A DNA stretch of 64,000 nucleotides from Anaeramoeba flamelloides. Its lineage: Eukaryota; Metamonada; Anaeramoebidae. The notes under the pieces were generated by a model. The model did no database searches, was not told the origin of the DNA, and saw only the letters and a list, made by a program, of their open reading frames with translations. Numbering within the stretch: the first letter of the stretch is position 1; each line of letters begins with the position of its first letter. The DNA is taken from the NCBI GenBank assembly GCA_027625915.1, contig JANTQA010000008.1:1361001-1425000 (forward strand), written 5' to 3'. Positions 47,270 to 58,690 of the stretch are shown piece by piece. The position numbers and the translations under genes are program-made.

Positions 47270-47762
47270 AGTGAAAAAAATACTAGACATATAAAAAATA
47301 CCTGGCTTGGTTTTTAACTGTTAATATAAGGAAAAACGTTCTGTAATTTCTTTTATTTTCAATCAAATCCTTTTTCTAAAAAATAAAAATTTTAATGATA
47401 TTGGTAATAAAATACATAAAGTTCATTAAAGTGGGGTACCTATAGAATACCCAAGTAATTGTTTAATAGCCAAAGTAGATCAATTTTTTTTGAAAAAAAA
47501 TCGATTTTTATAAGGTATAGAAGAGTTTGGAAAATGATAATTTTTATTCTTGTTTTTTGGTTGATTGAATACTGTTTTGAACAATTATAATTTAATTAAT
47601 TATCATTCTAATAAGTGGTTGTGTTATTATTTAAAAAAATTGATTCTTAAAAAAAAAGGGATTTGATTTTAAATAAGAGAAACTACACAAAAATTTTCCT
47701 AATATTCACAATTAATAATCTTTTCTAGGATTTTTTTGGTTTACGGTTATTTTTTTCACTGC
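47270..47762. mobile_element. MITE family E, copy 4
   Basis: About 493 bp. Ends GTGAAAAAAATACTAGAC and GGTTATTTTTTTCACTGC. The interior is conserved (TAGAATACCCAAGTAATTG, TTTGAACAATTATAATTT). Confidence 0.65.
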
Positions 47763-48302
47763 GTAAATCTTTTTTTTTTTTTCAACTCAACTAATAATAT
47801 TAATAAAAAAATATTAGTCCCCGAAGATCAGAGTCAACTTTTAAAAATGTTAAATTTCTTAAAGAAACTTCAGTTGTATTATTGTAATTTTAGAATTGTT
47901 GAATTTGAAGATTTATATTAATTCTTGGTTTTTTGTTTTTTATATAACCAAATGAAAATTTTGTTCTTTTGATTTTGTAATTAACATTATTATAGCATCC
48001 TTAAAAATAAATTTCATGGTTTATAAAAATATTATCTCAATTATCAAATAGAAATAAACTAAATAAAAATATAATTTATTCTGGATTTTTCAACTTTAAT
48101 TTCTAAAATATCTTTTAAAAATGGATAAAAATTTCAAACATTAATTGGAAAATATCATTCGAAAAAACAAAAAGTATTTTAAAACGAAGATTTATTTAAA
48201 GTACAAGATCAAAGATTTTATTTTGAATTACACTTTATTTCAGACAAGTAGGAAAATTGTCAAGATTTATTCATTTTTTTATCTTTTTTTTTTTTAAATA
48301 AT

Positions 48303-48959
48303 ATGAATTCTGAATTAGCACGTAAAAGGGTACTATCAAACAATTACCTTATTGAAAATGTGCTCGAAAAATTGTCTCAGGTTATAACTTTAAATATCGG
48401 TACTTCAAACAACAACGAAATGGAAAGTCTCACAGAAAACGAAAACGAAAAAGAAAAAGAACAAATTTTAAAAGAAAGCAAAGAAACACAAGAATTTCTT
48501 ATTTCACTCGAAAATCTGAAATTGAACCTTCAAAAAAAGAAAAATGCAACAAAATGTATTACAACCGGATTAAAAGATCTTGAGTCAACAAATGGCAAAC
48601 TGAAAGACGACATTAATGAGCTGGAAAAGGAAATAGAATTCAAAAAAAAGGAATATGAATCAAGAAGGTTATTCAAAGAACAAATCAAAAAATGTGAGTC
48701 ACTTTTAAATATGGTGCTTCGTTTACCTAAAAAAACGCAATTGCAATCTAAAATTGAATTTGAAAAATCAGAAATCGGAAGGCTTGAAAAAGAAAGAGAA
48801 AAAATTTCAAAACAATTAAAAGATCGTTCAAAAAAACTTTCAATGTTTATGTTTGCAATCCAGCAATTTAAAAATGAAACAGAAGACGAAACAGAAGAAG
48901 TGGAAGAAGGTGAAATTCGTTCGTTAAAAAAAAGAAGAATAGGAAACATAAAAAAGTGA
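48303..48959 (+). CDS. THO complex subunit 7-like coiled-coil protein
   Basis: Single exon, 218 aa, ATG to TGA. Nearly all alpha-helical with long coiled coils (about residues 60-125 and 135-190). Near the N-terminus ARKRVLSN matches the RKRLL of THOC7. The block KKEYESRRLFKEQIKKCESL, followed by RLPKKTQLQSKIEFEKSEIG, follows the order of human THOC7 (RKNRQEYDALAKVI, HPDRHETLKELEALGKEL). The length matches the family (about 200 aa). The acidic end (ETEDETEEVEEGE) also fits. In TREX, THOC7 pairs with THOC5 to form part of the scaffold linking transcription and mRNA export in the nucleus. The C-terminal SLKKRRIGNIKK could be a nuclear localisation signal. Coiled-coil composition inflates similarity, so some other coiled-coil protein is possible. 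A run of about 31 A lies 30 bp after the stop. Confidence 0.65.
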   Translation: MNSELARKRVLSNNYLIENVLEKLSQVITLNIGTSNNNEMESLTENENEKEKEQILKESKETQEFLISLENLKLNLQKKKNATKCITTGLKDLESTNGKLKDDINELEKEIEFKKKEYESRRLFKEQIKKCESLLNMVLRLPKKTQLQSKIEFEKSEIGRLEKEREKISKQLKDRSKKLSMFMFAIQQFKNETEDETEEVEEGEIRSLKKRRIGNIKK

Positions 48960-48990
48960 TTAACCACTTTTATTTGTGTCTGTTTTTTTG

Positions 48991-49023
<33 letters not shown>

Positions 49024-51966
49024 ACATTTATTTCCTTATTATTTTTGTGTTTTTTAATAGTATTCAAACTTGCACAAGTTGTTAGAGAAAAGAATTACAA
49101 GCCATTTTTGTAACTTGCCAAAGTAGTTCTGCTGAAGTTGTCATGTGTTTGATAGATCCTTTTAAAAACTTTTGTTATTATGGATTTAAAAAAAAAAGAA
49201 TTATCAAAAAGACAAAACAAAAAAAAAAAAAAGCAAATAAAAAACTTGCCAATCTAAATGTAAAATTAATTTTTCTTTCGGGTGGTGTTTTGTATCTGTG
49301 ATTAGGACTGAAACAGTATTTTGGGATTCAGAAGCATTTTTATTCAGAGCAATTTAGAATACCAAGATAGACTGAGGAAACTATTTATTTACCTTTGTTA
49401 TTACCGTTGTTGATCGAAAGGATCGATCAATCTGTCAACCAAATCAAAACAAAATAGATTAAAACTCTTTGATCTGATCATTGATTTAATTAGAGTTTCT
49501 TTTTTGTTGTTTTTTAAAAGAATAACTCTTTTTTTTCAAGGATCTATTTATTTTTTGAACAAACAGGGATTTTTCTTTTGAAAAATATTCTTGAATTGGT
49601 TTAAAAGTAATAAACTATTCTGATTACTTTTTAGCATGATATTTTGGCATTTATCAGATTTTTAGGCAATTATCGCAATTTTTAGAGAAGATCGCGATTT
49701 GTGAATATTATTCTGGTATTGTTGATTATCTCTTTTTTATGAAAAATCATGATTTTGATAAGAATAATCGCAAATTTTGAAACTTTATAGCGAGTTGAAA
49801 AAGATATCATCAAATCCTCTTATATTAATTTTTTTTAACAATTGGAAAACATTTCAAAAACAATACTTTTACCCACTTCCGACCTTTGTCTCATTTTTTG
49901 TGACTTTTTGTACTAAATAACAAATTATTTTTAAAAGTCTTGTGGATACAATAGTAAAAAAGAAAAGTGTAGATGCTTCAGTAACACTATTAAAAAATGC
50001 ATAGGTAATGGGTAAACTTGTTTACAACAATTTTACCGATTAATTATTTTTGTGAAATCATTTTAAAAATTCTTCCTGTTTTTGTGAATAGTTTTTGAAA
50101 AAGGGATCTCAAAAGTTTGTAGCATTTACAATTCAAACTACAATGAAATTTTATTTTCACAAGATGTATTTTGTCATTTAAAAAAGAAAAAAATTGTTTT
50201 TCTTGTTCCTTATAGCTATTTCCAAGTTAGTCGGGCAAATTTTTTTTAGAATATATTAATTAAAGTTCATCGAAAAATGAGTATTTAAAGAGTCAAAATC
50301 ATTAACTACCATTAATTGATTCTTGATAATGATTTAATTTATTTCTTAGTATGTTATTACATTAATAAATGATATTAAATTTTTTGATCTCAATTTTATC
50401 GGATATTTTTTAGGTGTGAAAAATTATTGTTTATTATTTGCTTTTTGATCAAAAAAATCATTTTCATAACTTGTTTAATCTTCAAAAATTTTCAAAAAGA
50501 ATTGAAAAAGTATAATGAATTTTGATTGTTTAAAAAATCTTTTGTAAGCTTTTCTTATTTCCAGAATTTTATTGAAATTGGTCTTGAATTTTTTTAATCA
50601 AAAAAAGTGCTATTTTTTTTTTTTTTTATTTTTTGAAAATATGTACTTTATATAAAAAAGCACTATCTTTTTCTGATTAATATTTTTCGAAATATAGCTT
50701 TTTAACTTAATTCAATTAGCCGCTGGTATAAATTTTTTTGGAATAAAAAGACTCTCAACTTTTGAATATCTAAAATATTTTTGAAATTAATGTGGACTTT
50801 TTTATTTTTTTTTGAAAAATTGGGGTTGAGAAAAGTTTGAAATCAAAGAATAAGTTTATATAGTAAATTATAATATTTTTCCATAGAATTTATCTTTTAT
50901 AAATAACTTTTTTTTTAATTTCACCATTTAAAAATAAATAAAAACATTTGAAGATCAAATTAGTCCGTTTTGTGAAAAGAAAATTCCCATAATTTCGAAT
51001 TTTTTTTAGTAAATGAGTTAAAATAAGATATTGTATATGAAAATATACATAATTTCAAGTTTGAATTCAATCAATTTGGCAAAAAATGTTTTCAAGAAAA
51101 AGTTAAATGGAAGCTTTATTTATTTTTATTTTTTAATTTAGTTTTTTTGATTATTTTAATGGAAGATATTTTTTCAGTTTTTCATTTTTAGTGTTTTTTG
51201 GGTTGTAGGTGCATGTTTTTATGCAAAAATTTTGAAATAAATATCTAAAACGTTGATTCAATCATTATTAATATTTAACTAAATTTAGCAGTTTCAATTG
51301 AAGAATATATCCGCTAACAAAGTGGATTTTTTATGGAATGTTAAAAAAGAAATAGAAGACAAGATATTTATAAAAAAGTGGGGCATTTTTATTTATCAGA
51401 TTGTTTGGAAATTTTTTTGAAAGGTTCACACAAATTTGAAAATGCTTCTCTTTATTCAACAGTAATTCACAGATATTGTGTAGTGTTTGAAATAAGATTA
51501 TTTATATGATTTAAAGAGTTTATAACGGGTTAAGGTTTTAATTTGCGAATTAATTTAAAAATTAATCAATTATGGAAACAAGAATTCTTATGTTCAAATA
51601 ATAAATATACTTATTTCTAGAAAAAGATCTTTATTAGATAATACTAACTGATTATGAATATTATTTTTTTTTTCTTTTTTTGTTATATTGGGGAATAAAT
51701 GACTGTATTAAAGTTAATGTCTCTAAAGATAAATAATAGAAGAGACTGATAGAAAGAAGAAATTTGAATTGTTTCTAGATCTTAATTAATTAGTTATCTT
51801 TTTTATTAAAAAAAAATAGAATTCAAAGGGTGTTGTTATTATTTTGTGTCATTTATTTTGAGAGTTTAAATACAGTTAAGAAAATAACTTTTTAAAAATG
51901 TTCTAATCTAGATAAAGTTATTTTTTTATTTATGTGTGATTCCTTTTAATACTTTTATTAGAATTT
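48960..51966. other. No gene seen in 3 kb
   Basis: AT-rich spacer. A 31-base A run sits at about 48991-49021, and a slightly GC-richer patch at 49280-49450 contains the palindrome-like GATCGAAAGGATCGATC. No coding exon or known repeat was recognised. Confidence 0.5.
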
Positions 51967-51986
51967 AAAAAGTCATCTAGTTTTTT

Positions 51987-52448
51987 TTTTTTTTTTTATT
52001 ATTATTTAAGGAGGAGTTATTTACCCCTCTTATTTGCCGGAATTACTAAATTTTTATTTAGGAATTTAATTAAAGACTCAAAAATAAGTTTATTACCCAC
52101 TATGGCTAATAAAGAGTTTGAATCCTTTTTTATAATAATATTAGAAATATTATTATTATTTAATATATTAGATATATTAATTTTTTTTTAATTCAGATAT
52201 CCAGATTTTGCGATTATTTTCATAGGCTGAGCAGTTCCATAGAAAATGGTCTAAATCTTCAATAATATCTAAATTGTTTATTTTTTTACATAATTCACCT
52301 AGTTTTGATTTGTTTTTATTCATAACATAAGAGTACCTGTTAAGGTAATTTGTAAAATTTCTGAGTTTTAAAATTGAAGTTGAGCCCTTCCATTTTAAAT
52401 ATCTTTGCTGCTTATTTATAGTATTATTGATTTGTACTATTTTTAGAT
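51987..52448 (-). mobile_element. 5'-truncated LINE with A-tail and target-site duplication
   Basis: Minus-strand frame 52448-52177 reads ...KLGELCKKINNLDIIEDLDH, FLWNCSAYENNRKIW: a cysteine/histidine knuckle of the form found after the reverse transcriptase of LINEs (C...DHFLWxC...R). A change in the run of nine A near 52180 shifts the frame. The continuing frame (KKDSNSLLAIVGNKLIFESL and so on) ends GKRGK-like at about 52025, so the copy is not functional. An A-tail follows, seen as a T run at 51981-51997 on the plus strand. The whole is flanked by AAAAAGTCATCTAGTTTTTT at 51967-51986 and 52449-52468. Only the last 460 bp of a full LINE inserted. Confidence 0.7.
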
Positions 52449-52599
52449 AAAAAGTCATCTAGTTTTTTAAAAAATATGAATTAAAAAACTTTTCAAAATT
52501 TTTTCTATTTTTTCTATTTTTTTATTTTTTTTTTTTAATTTATTTTAATTCCTCGAAGATCCTCACATTTTAACAAATAATTTCTCACACAATTTAACT

Positions 52600-52961
52600 C
52601 GTTGTTTCAAACTATATGCAAAATGTTTTTCAATATGGATGATAGTAATATCACCCTATTAAGAATATATAACGCTGGTTTTTTCCAACTTCACACAAAT
52701 AACTAAAGATATTTTGTAACTTTGGAATATTGATAATTGATAATCCAACCTTAAAATCTGTTCTAAGATGTGGATTTTTTTCTCGAATTTTTGGGTTTTT
52801 TACTAATCAAGGATCATTATTAATTGATGAGATCAACAAACAGTACTACTATTTGACTAATCGATTTTTTCAAGGCATTGGGGCCCTATAGCACTAATGT
52901 TGTTAACACATAATAACAATATGCTTGGTTCTTAGGCTTCTCATTGGTTGGTTCTAATTCC
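52600..52961 (+). mobile_element. MITE family D, 3' part
   Basis: Matches the D tail (AAAGATATTTTGTAACTTTGG, GATGAGATCAACAAACAGTA, CTTCTCATTGGTTGGTTCTA) and ends CTAATTCC followed by TTAA. The left end is unclear. Confidence 0.55.
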
Positions 52962-53539
52962 TTAAATCTTGTTTTAAAATTTATTTGACGATCAAACTAT
53001 TAAGTACCTTGTTAATAAAGAGTTACTTTGGTAATTTACCAATGTGACCCAAGATATTTTGATAATTCTCAATTAGAATGTAAAGTAATGTTCATGGAAA
53101 TATTCTCCAATTTGGATCATAAAAAATATTGTCTGTGTATTTTTTATATAAAAAATTGACTAAAGGAGGAATTCCAATTTAGAAAACTCAAACACCTTAT
53201 TAGAAACTTAAAAATGGAATAGAAAAAACATGGTCCGTTTGCCTAAACAATGAAGATTATTTCCAACACTCTCAATAAGCAACTGTAACTTTTGAAGATC
53301 ATGTTGACCATGATTTTTGAACTTTGGGTTACCTAAATATCCAATTGTCATATAAATCAGAACAATTGCTAATATAAAGAGTTATGGATTTATCTTTAGT
53401 TTTTGGATTTAATTCCACAAGTTTTTCTTTGGATCGAAGTTCACAACATTACTTTCAGGATGATATTTACACTATTTGATATTTTGAACAGAATCTCCAC
53501 TAATAAAGACACAAAACATTTGATTTATTTTTGTTGAAT

Positions 53540-53640
53540 TATTTTCTTCCAAAACCGCCATGTTAGTTTGAATACAAATTTGGACCGGGGTTAAGTTTGG
53601 AAAGTTTGGTGGAATTGTGCATTTAACAATCTACAATGAA
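53540..53640 (-). pseudogene. Relic of a Tc1/mariner-type transposase
   Basis: The minus frame reads TIPPNFPNLTPVQICIQTNM, then AVLEEN, which fits the highly conserved C-terminal stretch of Tc1-like DDE transposases (PPNSPDLNPIENLW...LK). The flanks, about 53180-53760, are less AT-rich than average and may hold more of the gene, but frames are broken and the catalytic residues could not be placed. This is the only hint in the window of a transposase that could have mobilised the TA-target MITEs. Confidence 0.4.
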
Positions 53641-53889
53641 AATTAAATTAACAGAAATTAGTGGTTGTGATCAAAATAATTTGTACACAGCCACTATAAT
53701 CTATATTTCAAAATATAATCCGTACTTTCTTTTTCTTCTTATTCAAATGCTTCGTCCAATTTGTTTTACAACTGCATTCTGAGGTTCAAATATATTTTGA
53801 GAGTAAAACCTTTGATTTTTTTCTTAAAATTTTAAAAAAAAATAGAAAATAACTCAAAAATTTTCAAAAAATTGCATTAATAATTTAAA

Positions 53890-54130
53890 TTTTTTGTTTT
53901 TTTGATGATGATATTTTCTTCAAATTTAAATTGATTTTTTGATAAATTTTCCAATTTGATCTTTCATTTTTAGAATTTCTTTTTAAATAATAATACTTTA
54001 AGAAATCAATACCATATTTATTTGGGGGTTATTATCATTTTCTTAAATTGATTGATCAATTCATCTTCTATAACAAAAAAACACCTTTTTTTTTTTTGAA
54101 ACATAGATTAAACTTCTCTGCACGCATTAT
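53890..54130. repeat. Repeat family L, copy 2
   Basis: Resembles 26320-26600 in order (GATCTTTCATTTTTAGAATTTC, ACTTTAAGAAATCAATACCA, TATTTATTTGGGGGTTATT, CGACAACAGTAG). The remainder of 52962-55575 shows no gene I can support; open frames at 54186-54377 and 54830-55131 look like chance. Confidence 0.4.
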
Positions 54131-55575
54131 TTCGACAACAGTAGTTTTTTTATTCAAAAATTTTTTTTTGTTCAAAAAATAAAAAATGATCTTTCTTTTT
54201 TGTGGAGAAATGATGGGTTTTAATTCATTCTATCCAATAGCTCATCTTTTTCATTCTTTAAGCCACTTTTGTATCAACAGATTAAAACAAACAATAAATC
54301 CAAATTATTTATCATTTCTCTTAATTTTGACCTTCTATTTGAAAAGTTTATACCCTGTAAACTATTGTACTACCTAAAAAAAATTGATTATAATATTATT
54401 ACCAAGATTTTATGTTAAGACCTTTTCATTACGGAAAAAATTTTCACAAAAAGACTGTTTTTCCTCAACCTTCTTTTTCATTTTTTAGTAACGAGACCAA
54501 CAAATTCATTAAAAAACATACATTTTTTCCTTCTTAGATCTGGCTTTATAAAGATTTATGAGAACTACCAACCTCAAGCCGTGATAGAAACATACTTTAC
54601 CTTGAATTTCAATTAAAAATTTAGTCCTTAATATAAAATAGGAGTTAAATTAATTTGTTGACTCAAACCGAGTAAAATCAAATGAATTATTCTTAAAAGT
54701 AAATTGGTTTCTTCTTTTAATTGATTTTACCTATCATTTTCAGCATTGTACCAATTCTAAATCATCTTGAACTTTTTTTTTTCCAAATGTTGTATTTAAT
54801 AAAGATATCAGATAAGTTGTAATTTTGTTTTGGAAATTACAATCGCAGTTGCTAAACGAATAAGTTTACTTGTTCTTGCAACATTTTATCTTTTCAAAAC
54901 TTTTTTGGAAATCATCTTTTCTTCAACTAAAAAAAAAGTTTTACGTTTTTGTGACTCATCATCTTTTGAAATTATTAAAAAACAAACCTTTTTATGGTTT
55001 GTTTTCAAAAAACATTTTGTCTTTTTTAAAATATATTGACTGTTTCTTCTTTTTTTTACAGGATTATGTAAAATAATTAAGAAATATTTCAACATTGTAA
55101 TTCGCAAAGCATTTTTTTGCTTTTTAAACAAAAAAATATTCTATTTTCAATTCTGGTAACTATTTTGCTTGATTTGCGAATGTTAATAAGCCTAAAAAGG
55201 AAAATATTTCTGAATTGGAAAAAGGAAAAAGGAAAAAAAAAATTGTCACTAAATTTCTTTTATTGATCATGCAACTCTAATTTTAAAAAAAACAATATTG
55301 AAATTCCAACTTGGTCTCATTTCTTTTTGAGAATTTTAAGGTAGATGATTTCGAATTTTTACCTTTTTTTATAAAGTAAATTTGTTTCTTTGCAGACTTT
55401 TAGATGAATAGCTTTCCTGATTGAAATTGAGAAATAGATGTTTTTAAAGGCATAAAATACATTATTTTGGTGTTAGTTATACTAATCAATTCAACAGAAT
55501 AATCTGTAACAAATAGAAAAATGAGATAAAGTTCGATTTATTTTATTTTCTTTTTTTCTTCTTTTTGTTCTCTGA

Positions 55576-56709
55576 ATGACAGAAAAAAAAACTGATCTTA
55601 ATAACAGTGGGTTGTTTCACAATGGTTTGTATTTTTTCCAAAAGTTGTTCTACGGTTTTTGGAACACTCTCTCAAAGAGCAAACTTTTTTTCTTTCATCA
55701 CAAAAATAGGTAGCAATTATTCCAAACCGAAAATCGAGCCAACAATCATGATAAGAAAAAGACAAAAACAATTTTACGGTAATCCACCCTATTACGTCGA
55801 CAGCAAAGGTAAAGTGTATGACAAGGATTTTTATCTTGTTGAAATTCTGTCCTTTGTAAAATCAAAAAAGCCACAAGACAAGAAAATTGCTTCACTGTTT
55901 AAAGCGTTCCCACCTTTTCCAAAAGTGGACAAATTTTCAAACTTTGCAAAATATGAAAAAGCTGTTCTGAGGTGGAGAGATCAAATTCAAAAACTAAAGT
56001 CCAAAATTGTTTTTCCAAGTCCAGTCGGTCACTCTTTCCATCGGCCATATTTGGTTGAAAATGTACAAACTTGTTTTTTTTTTTTTTTTTTTGAAACAAA
56101 AAAACTTTTCTGGTTTGGTTTTAGTTTAACGGTGGTTTACTTTCTCCAAATTAGAGATGACTTTTGGCTGATTTTTTTTTAGTGAACACAACAATTTGAA
56201 ACATATTTGTTCTTCACCAACCCTCTAAGCACATTATTTTTAAATTTTAAAAATACCTTATTGTTCTTTTTTTTTTCTTCTTCTTATTTTCTTGAAATCC
56301 TTTAAATTTTTACTCAGCAAAAAAATGGTTTTGATTTGAACAATACAGAATTTTGGAGAGACTCAACAGACTCTGATTCAAAATCACAAAATAGCGAATC
56401 TGTTTCAACAGGCGAATCGACAAATCCACTGAATACTAAGCTACCATTTAAGAGCTCGGGCGATCTTTCAACAGTTTTCCCACTCAAAGACAAACCTAAT
56501 TTACCCAATTTCAGAAAATCCCGTTCTTTCATACCAAACAACCAACAAAATGATCTGTCACAAAGGCTAACATTAAACAAGCATTACACTTTTGTAATTT
56601 TTTTATTTTTTTTTTTTTAATTTCTTTTTTTGAAATTTTTTAGAACTTGGATCAAAAGAATTGGGATGAACAAAACTTGGGTATATTGGCTTCAAACACC
56701 CTTTTTAAA
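55576..56709 (+). CDS. Unrecognised protein, first four exons (FxxYExAxxRW motif)
   Basis: Exons 55576-55709, 55756-56062, 56318-56593 and 56644-56709 join in phase with introns of 46, 255 and 50 bp (donors GTAGCA, GTACAA, GTAATT). The protein starts MTEKKTDLNNSGLF, continues with an aromatic, basic block (YYVDSKGKVYDKDFYLVEIL), then AFPPFPKVDKFSNF and AKYEKAVLRWRDQI, then a Ser/Asn-rich linker (DSTDSDSKSQNSESVSTGES). The motif FxxYExAxxRW recurs in the downstream open frame (ETFNEYESAYQRWSNIV near 58820). The last join is uncertain. An exon at 57038-57151 would end the protein at 298 aa, but exon 4 can equally splice in phase to 58691, making one large gene through a 1981-bp intron. I prefer the single-gene reading slightly. 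I do not recognise the family and assign no function. Confidence 0.55.
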
Positions 56710-58690
56710 GTAATAGATACCTTTCATTTAGATGAGATAGGTACTCAATACCATTTGAAAAAATTTTAATTGTGAGAAACATTACTGAAAAAAGATTTTT
56801 TGAGTAAAACAAGATATTGAAACTTTGAAACTAAAATCACCAGTCTCGGCTCAATTTGTGAAAAGAAAACGAAAAAAAGAACCTAAATCAAATCAGAGTC
56901 GAATCTTTAATTTTCTCAACATTTTTTTTGATTAAATTTTTGTTTTTGAATTGAGAAAGTCTTTACAATTAATTAAAAAGAAAAAAGCAAAAAATAGATC
57001 TGGGAAGAGGTGGATTGAAACAAATATTTTCTTTTAGAAGACAAAACAAAAAAGACCACCTTTCCTTAATAGACTTTTTGAAATCACAGATGAAAAAATA
57101 AAATTCCGAACAAATCATATTTTCAAAGATATTTCTTCTTTAGATTCTTAATTTAGATGAGATCAAATCAAGTCTATGTCCTCGAATTTCTTGTCACATT
57201 CCTATTTATTATTTTTTTTACAAAACATTTTTTACAATATTTGCTTTCAAAATTCTAATTTCGAATATTTTTATCAAACAAATAAAGCAATAACAAAGAG
57301 TACTATTTCAAAAATTCAAAAAAAAAGACTGAATTCTTGGAAATCAAAAAACAACTACAAAATGTTCAACAAAAAGAAAAAGAAAAATTCAAAAAAAATT
57401 TCAATCAGATTCAGAACTATTTTGATTTCTCAACAAATTTAGAAAATAAATAATTTTAAAATCAAATGAATGTGTCCAATAAAATGTCTTTTTATGAACA
57501 ACTATTTTAAAAAAACACCATATTTGCTTTAACCAAATCTAAGGATTAGATGAATTTAATCAAAATAGGAATTTAAATTCATTTTGGAAAATTCTTTACA
57601 AATACAGTGATCAAAAAAACACGTATCCCAAAGACTATAATCCGTGTTTTTCAAAATTCCACTTTGCTTTTTTTTCCTTATTGTTCCAATATAACATCTA
57701 GTCCAGTATCTAATGGTATACCTAAGATGAAATCAATTTTGGAGTTAAACTTCTTGATGTCTTGAGTAAATCTTAAATTAGGAATGGAATTTGTTTTAAA
57801 TTTTTCTTAATTTTCCAATTTACCGTTCTGGAAAAAAAGTCAAATAGGGAAAAAAAGTTCAACTGTTATTAATTGGGAACATTAATAGAACCTGAAAATG
57901 AAAAGTAAGATCAATTAATAAAACAATAAATAAAGACAAAACGAATGTTTCAACACAATAACAGTTTTTTTTAATACTATCTTTTGGTATGGGTTTTTCT
58001 TTGAATAATCCATTACTTAAAATATGTTCAAAAAATTGTCTATTTTTGAGATCTCCAAAACAACTAATAGATAACAATATAAAAGGAGATCTTAAAATTT
58101 TTTGTTGAATAAATTGATAAAAAAATGAAGCGAATTACACCATAAAGTTAATTTGTTTCTTCTTTTTTTTTTTTTTTTGATATTACTTTTCATTTTCAGT
58201 AGATCTTACTATTTACAATTCAAAAACGCATTTCACTTTTTTCCACAACATTTACCAATTTTTTATAAACCATTTATAGTCAAAAAAATAAAAACTACAA
58301 CATGTATAAATAAACTGTTTAAGAATTATAATAAAAATAACTAGAAAAATCAAACTCAAAATGTTTTATATCTATTTTACAAAACAAAAGAATATTTATA
58401 AAGAATACTCACACAATAGTTAAATTATTAAAAAAGAAATAAATGATAACATATTTTAATTATTTTTAAAGCAAAAACAGCAAAAATACCAAGATTTTTT
58501 TTCAGAAAAAAAAAAAAAAATTAAAAAAGAATAAAAACAGCAAATTCATCAATCCTAATTCAGATTCTATAATCACAACAAATTAAATTGGTCATTATAA
58601 AATAAACTTTCAATATCATTATAATTCAACAATTTCTAATTTATCAATTCTCTACATTAAAATATCAATTTTATAAATTCTAAACATTAG
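56710..58690. other. Intron or intergenic stretch with a family K-like repeat
   Basis: Holds a candidate terminal exon at 57038-57151 (KTKQKRPPFLNRLFEITDEK...) and, at about 57680-57905, family K-like sequence (GTATACCTAAGATGAAATC; CTGTTATTAATTGGGAACAT). No promoter or start codon that reads into 58691 was found. Confidence 0.4.

Noticed and set aside
54186-55131. Several 60-80 codon frames on both strands
   Set aside because: Rich in F, L, K and I as expected for random AT-rich DNA; overlapping frames on both strands and no motif.
57176-57442. 88-codon plus frame after the candidate terminal exon
   Set aside because: Lysine/asparagine/phenylalanine-rich, no motif and no splice fit with the neighbouring exons.
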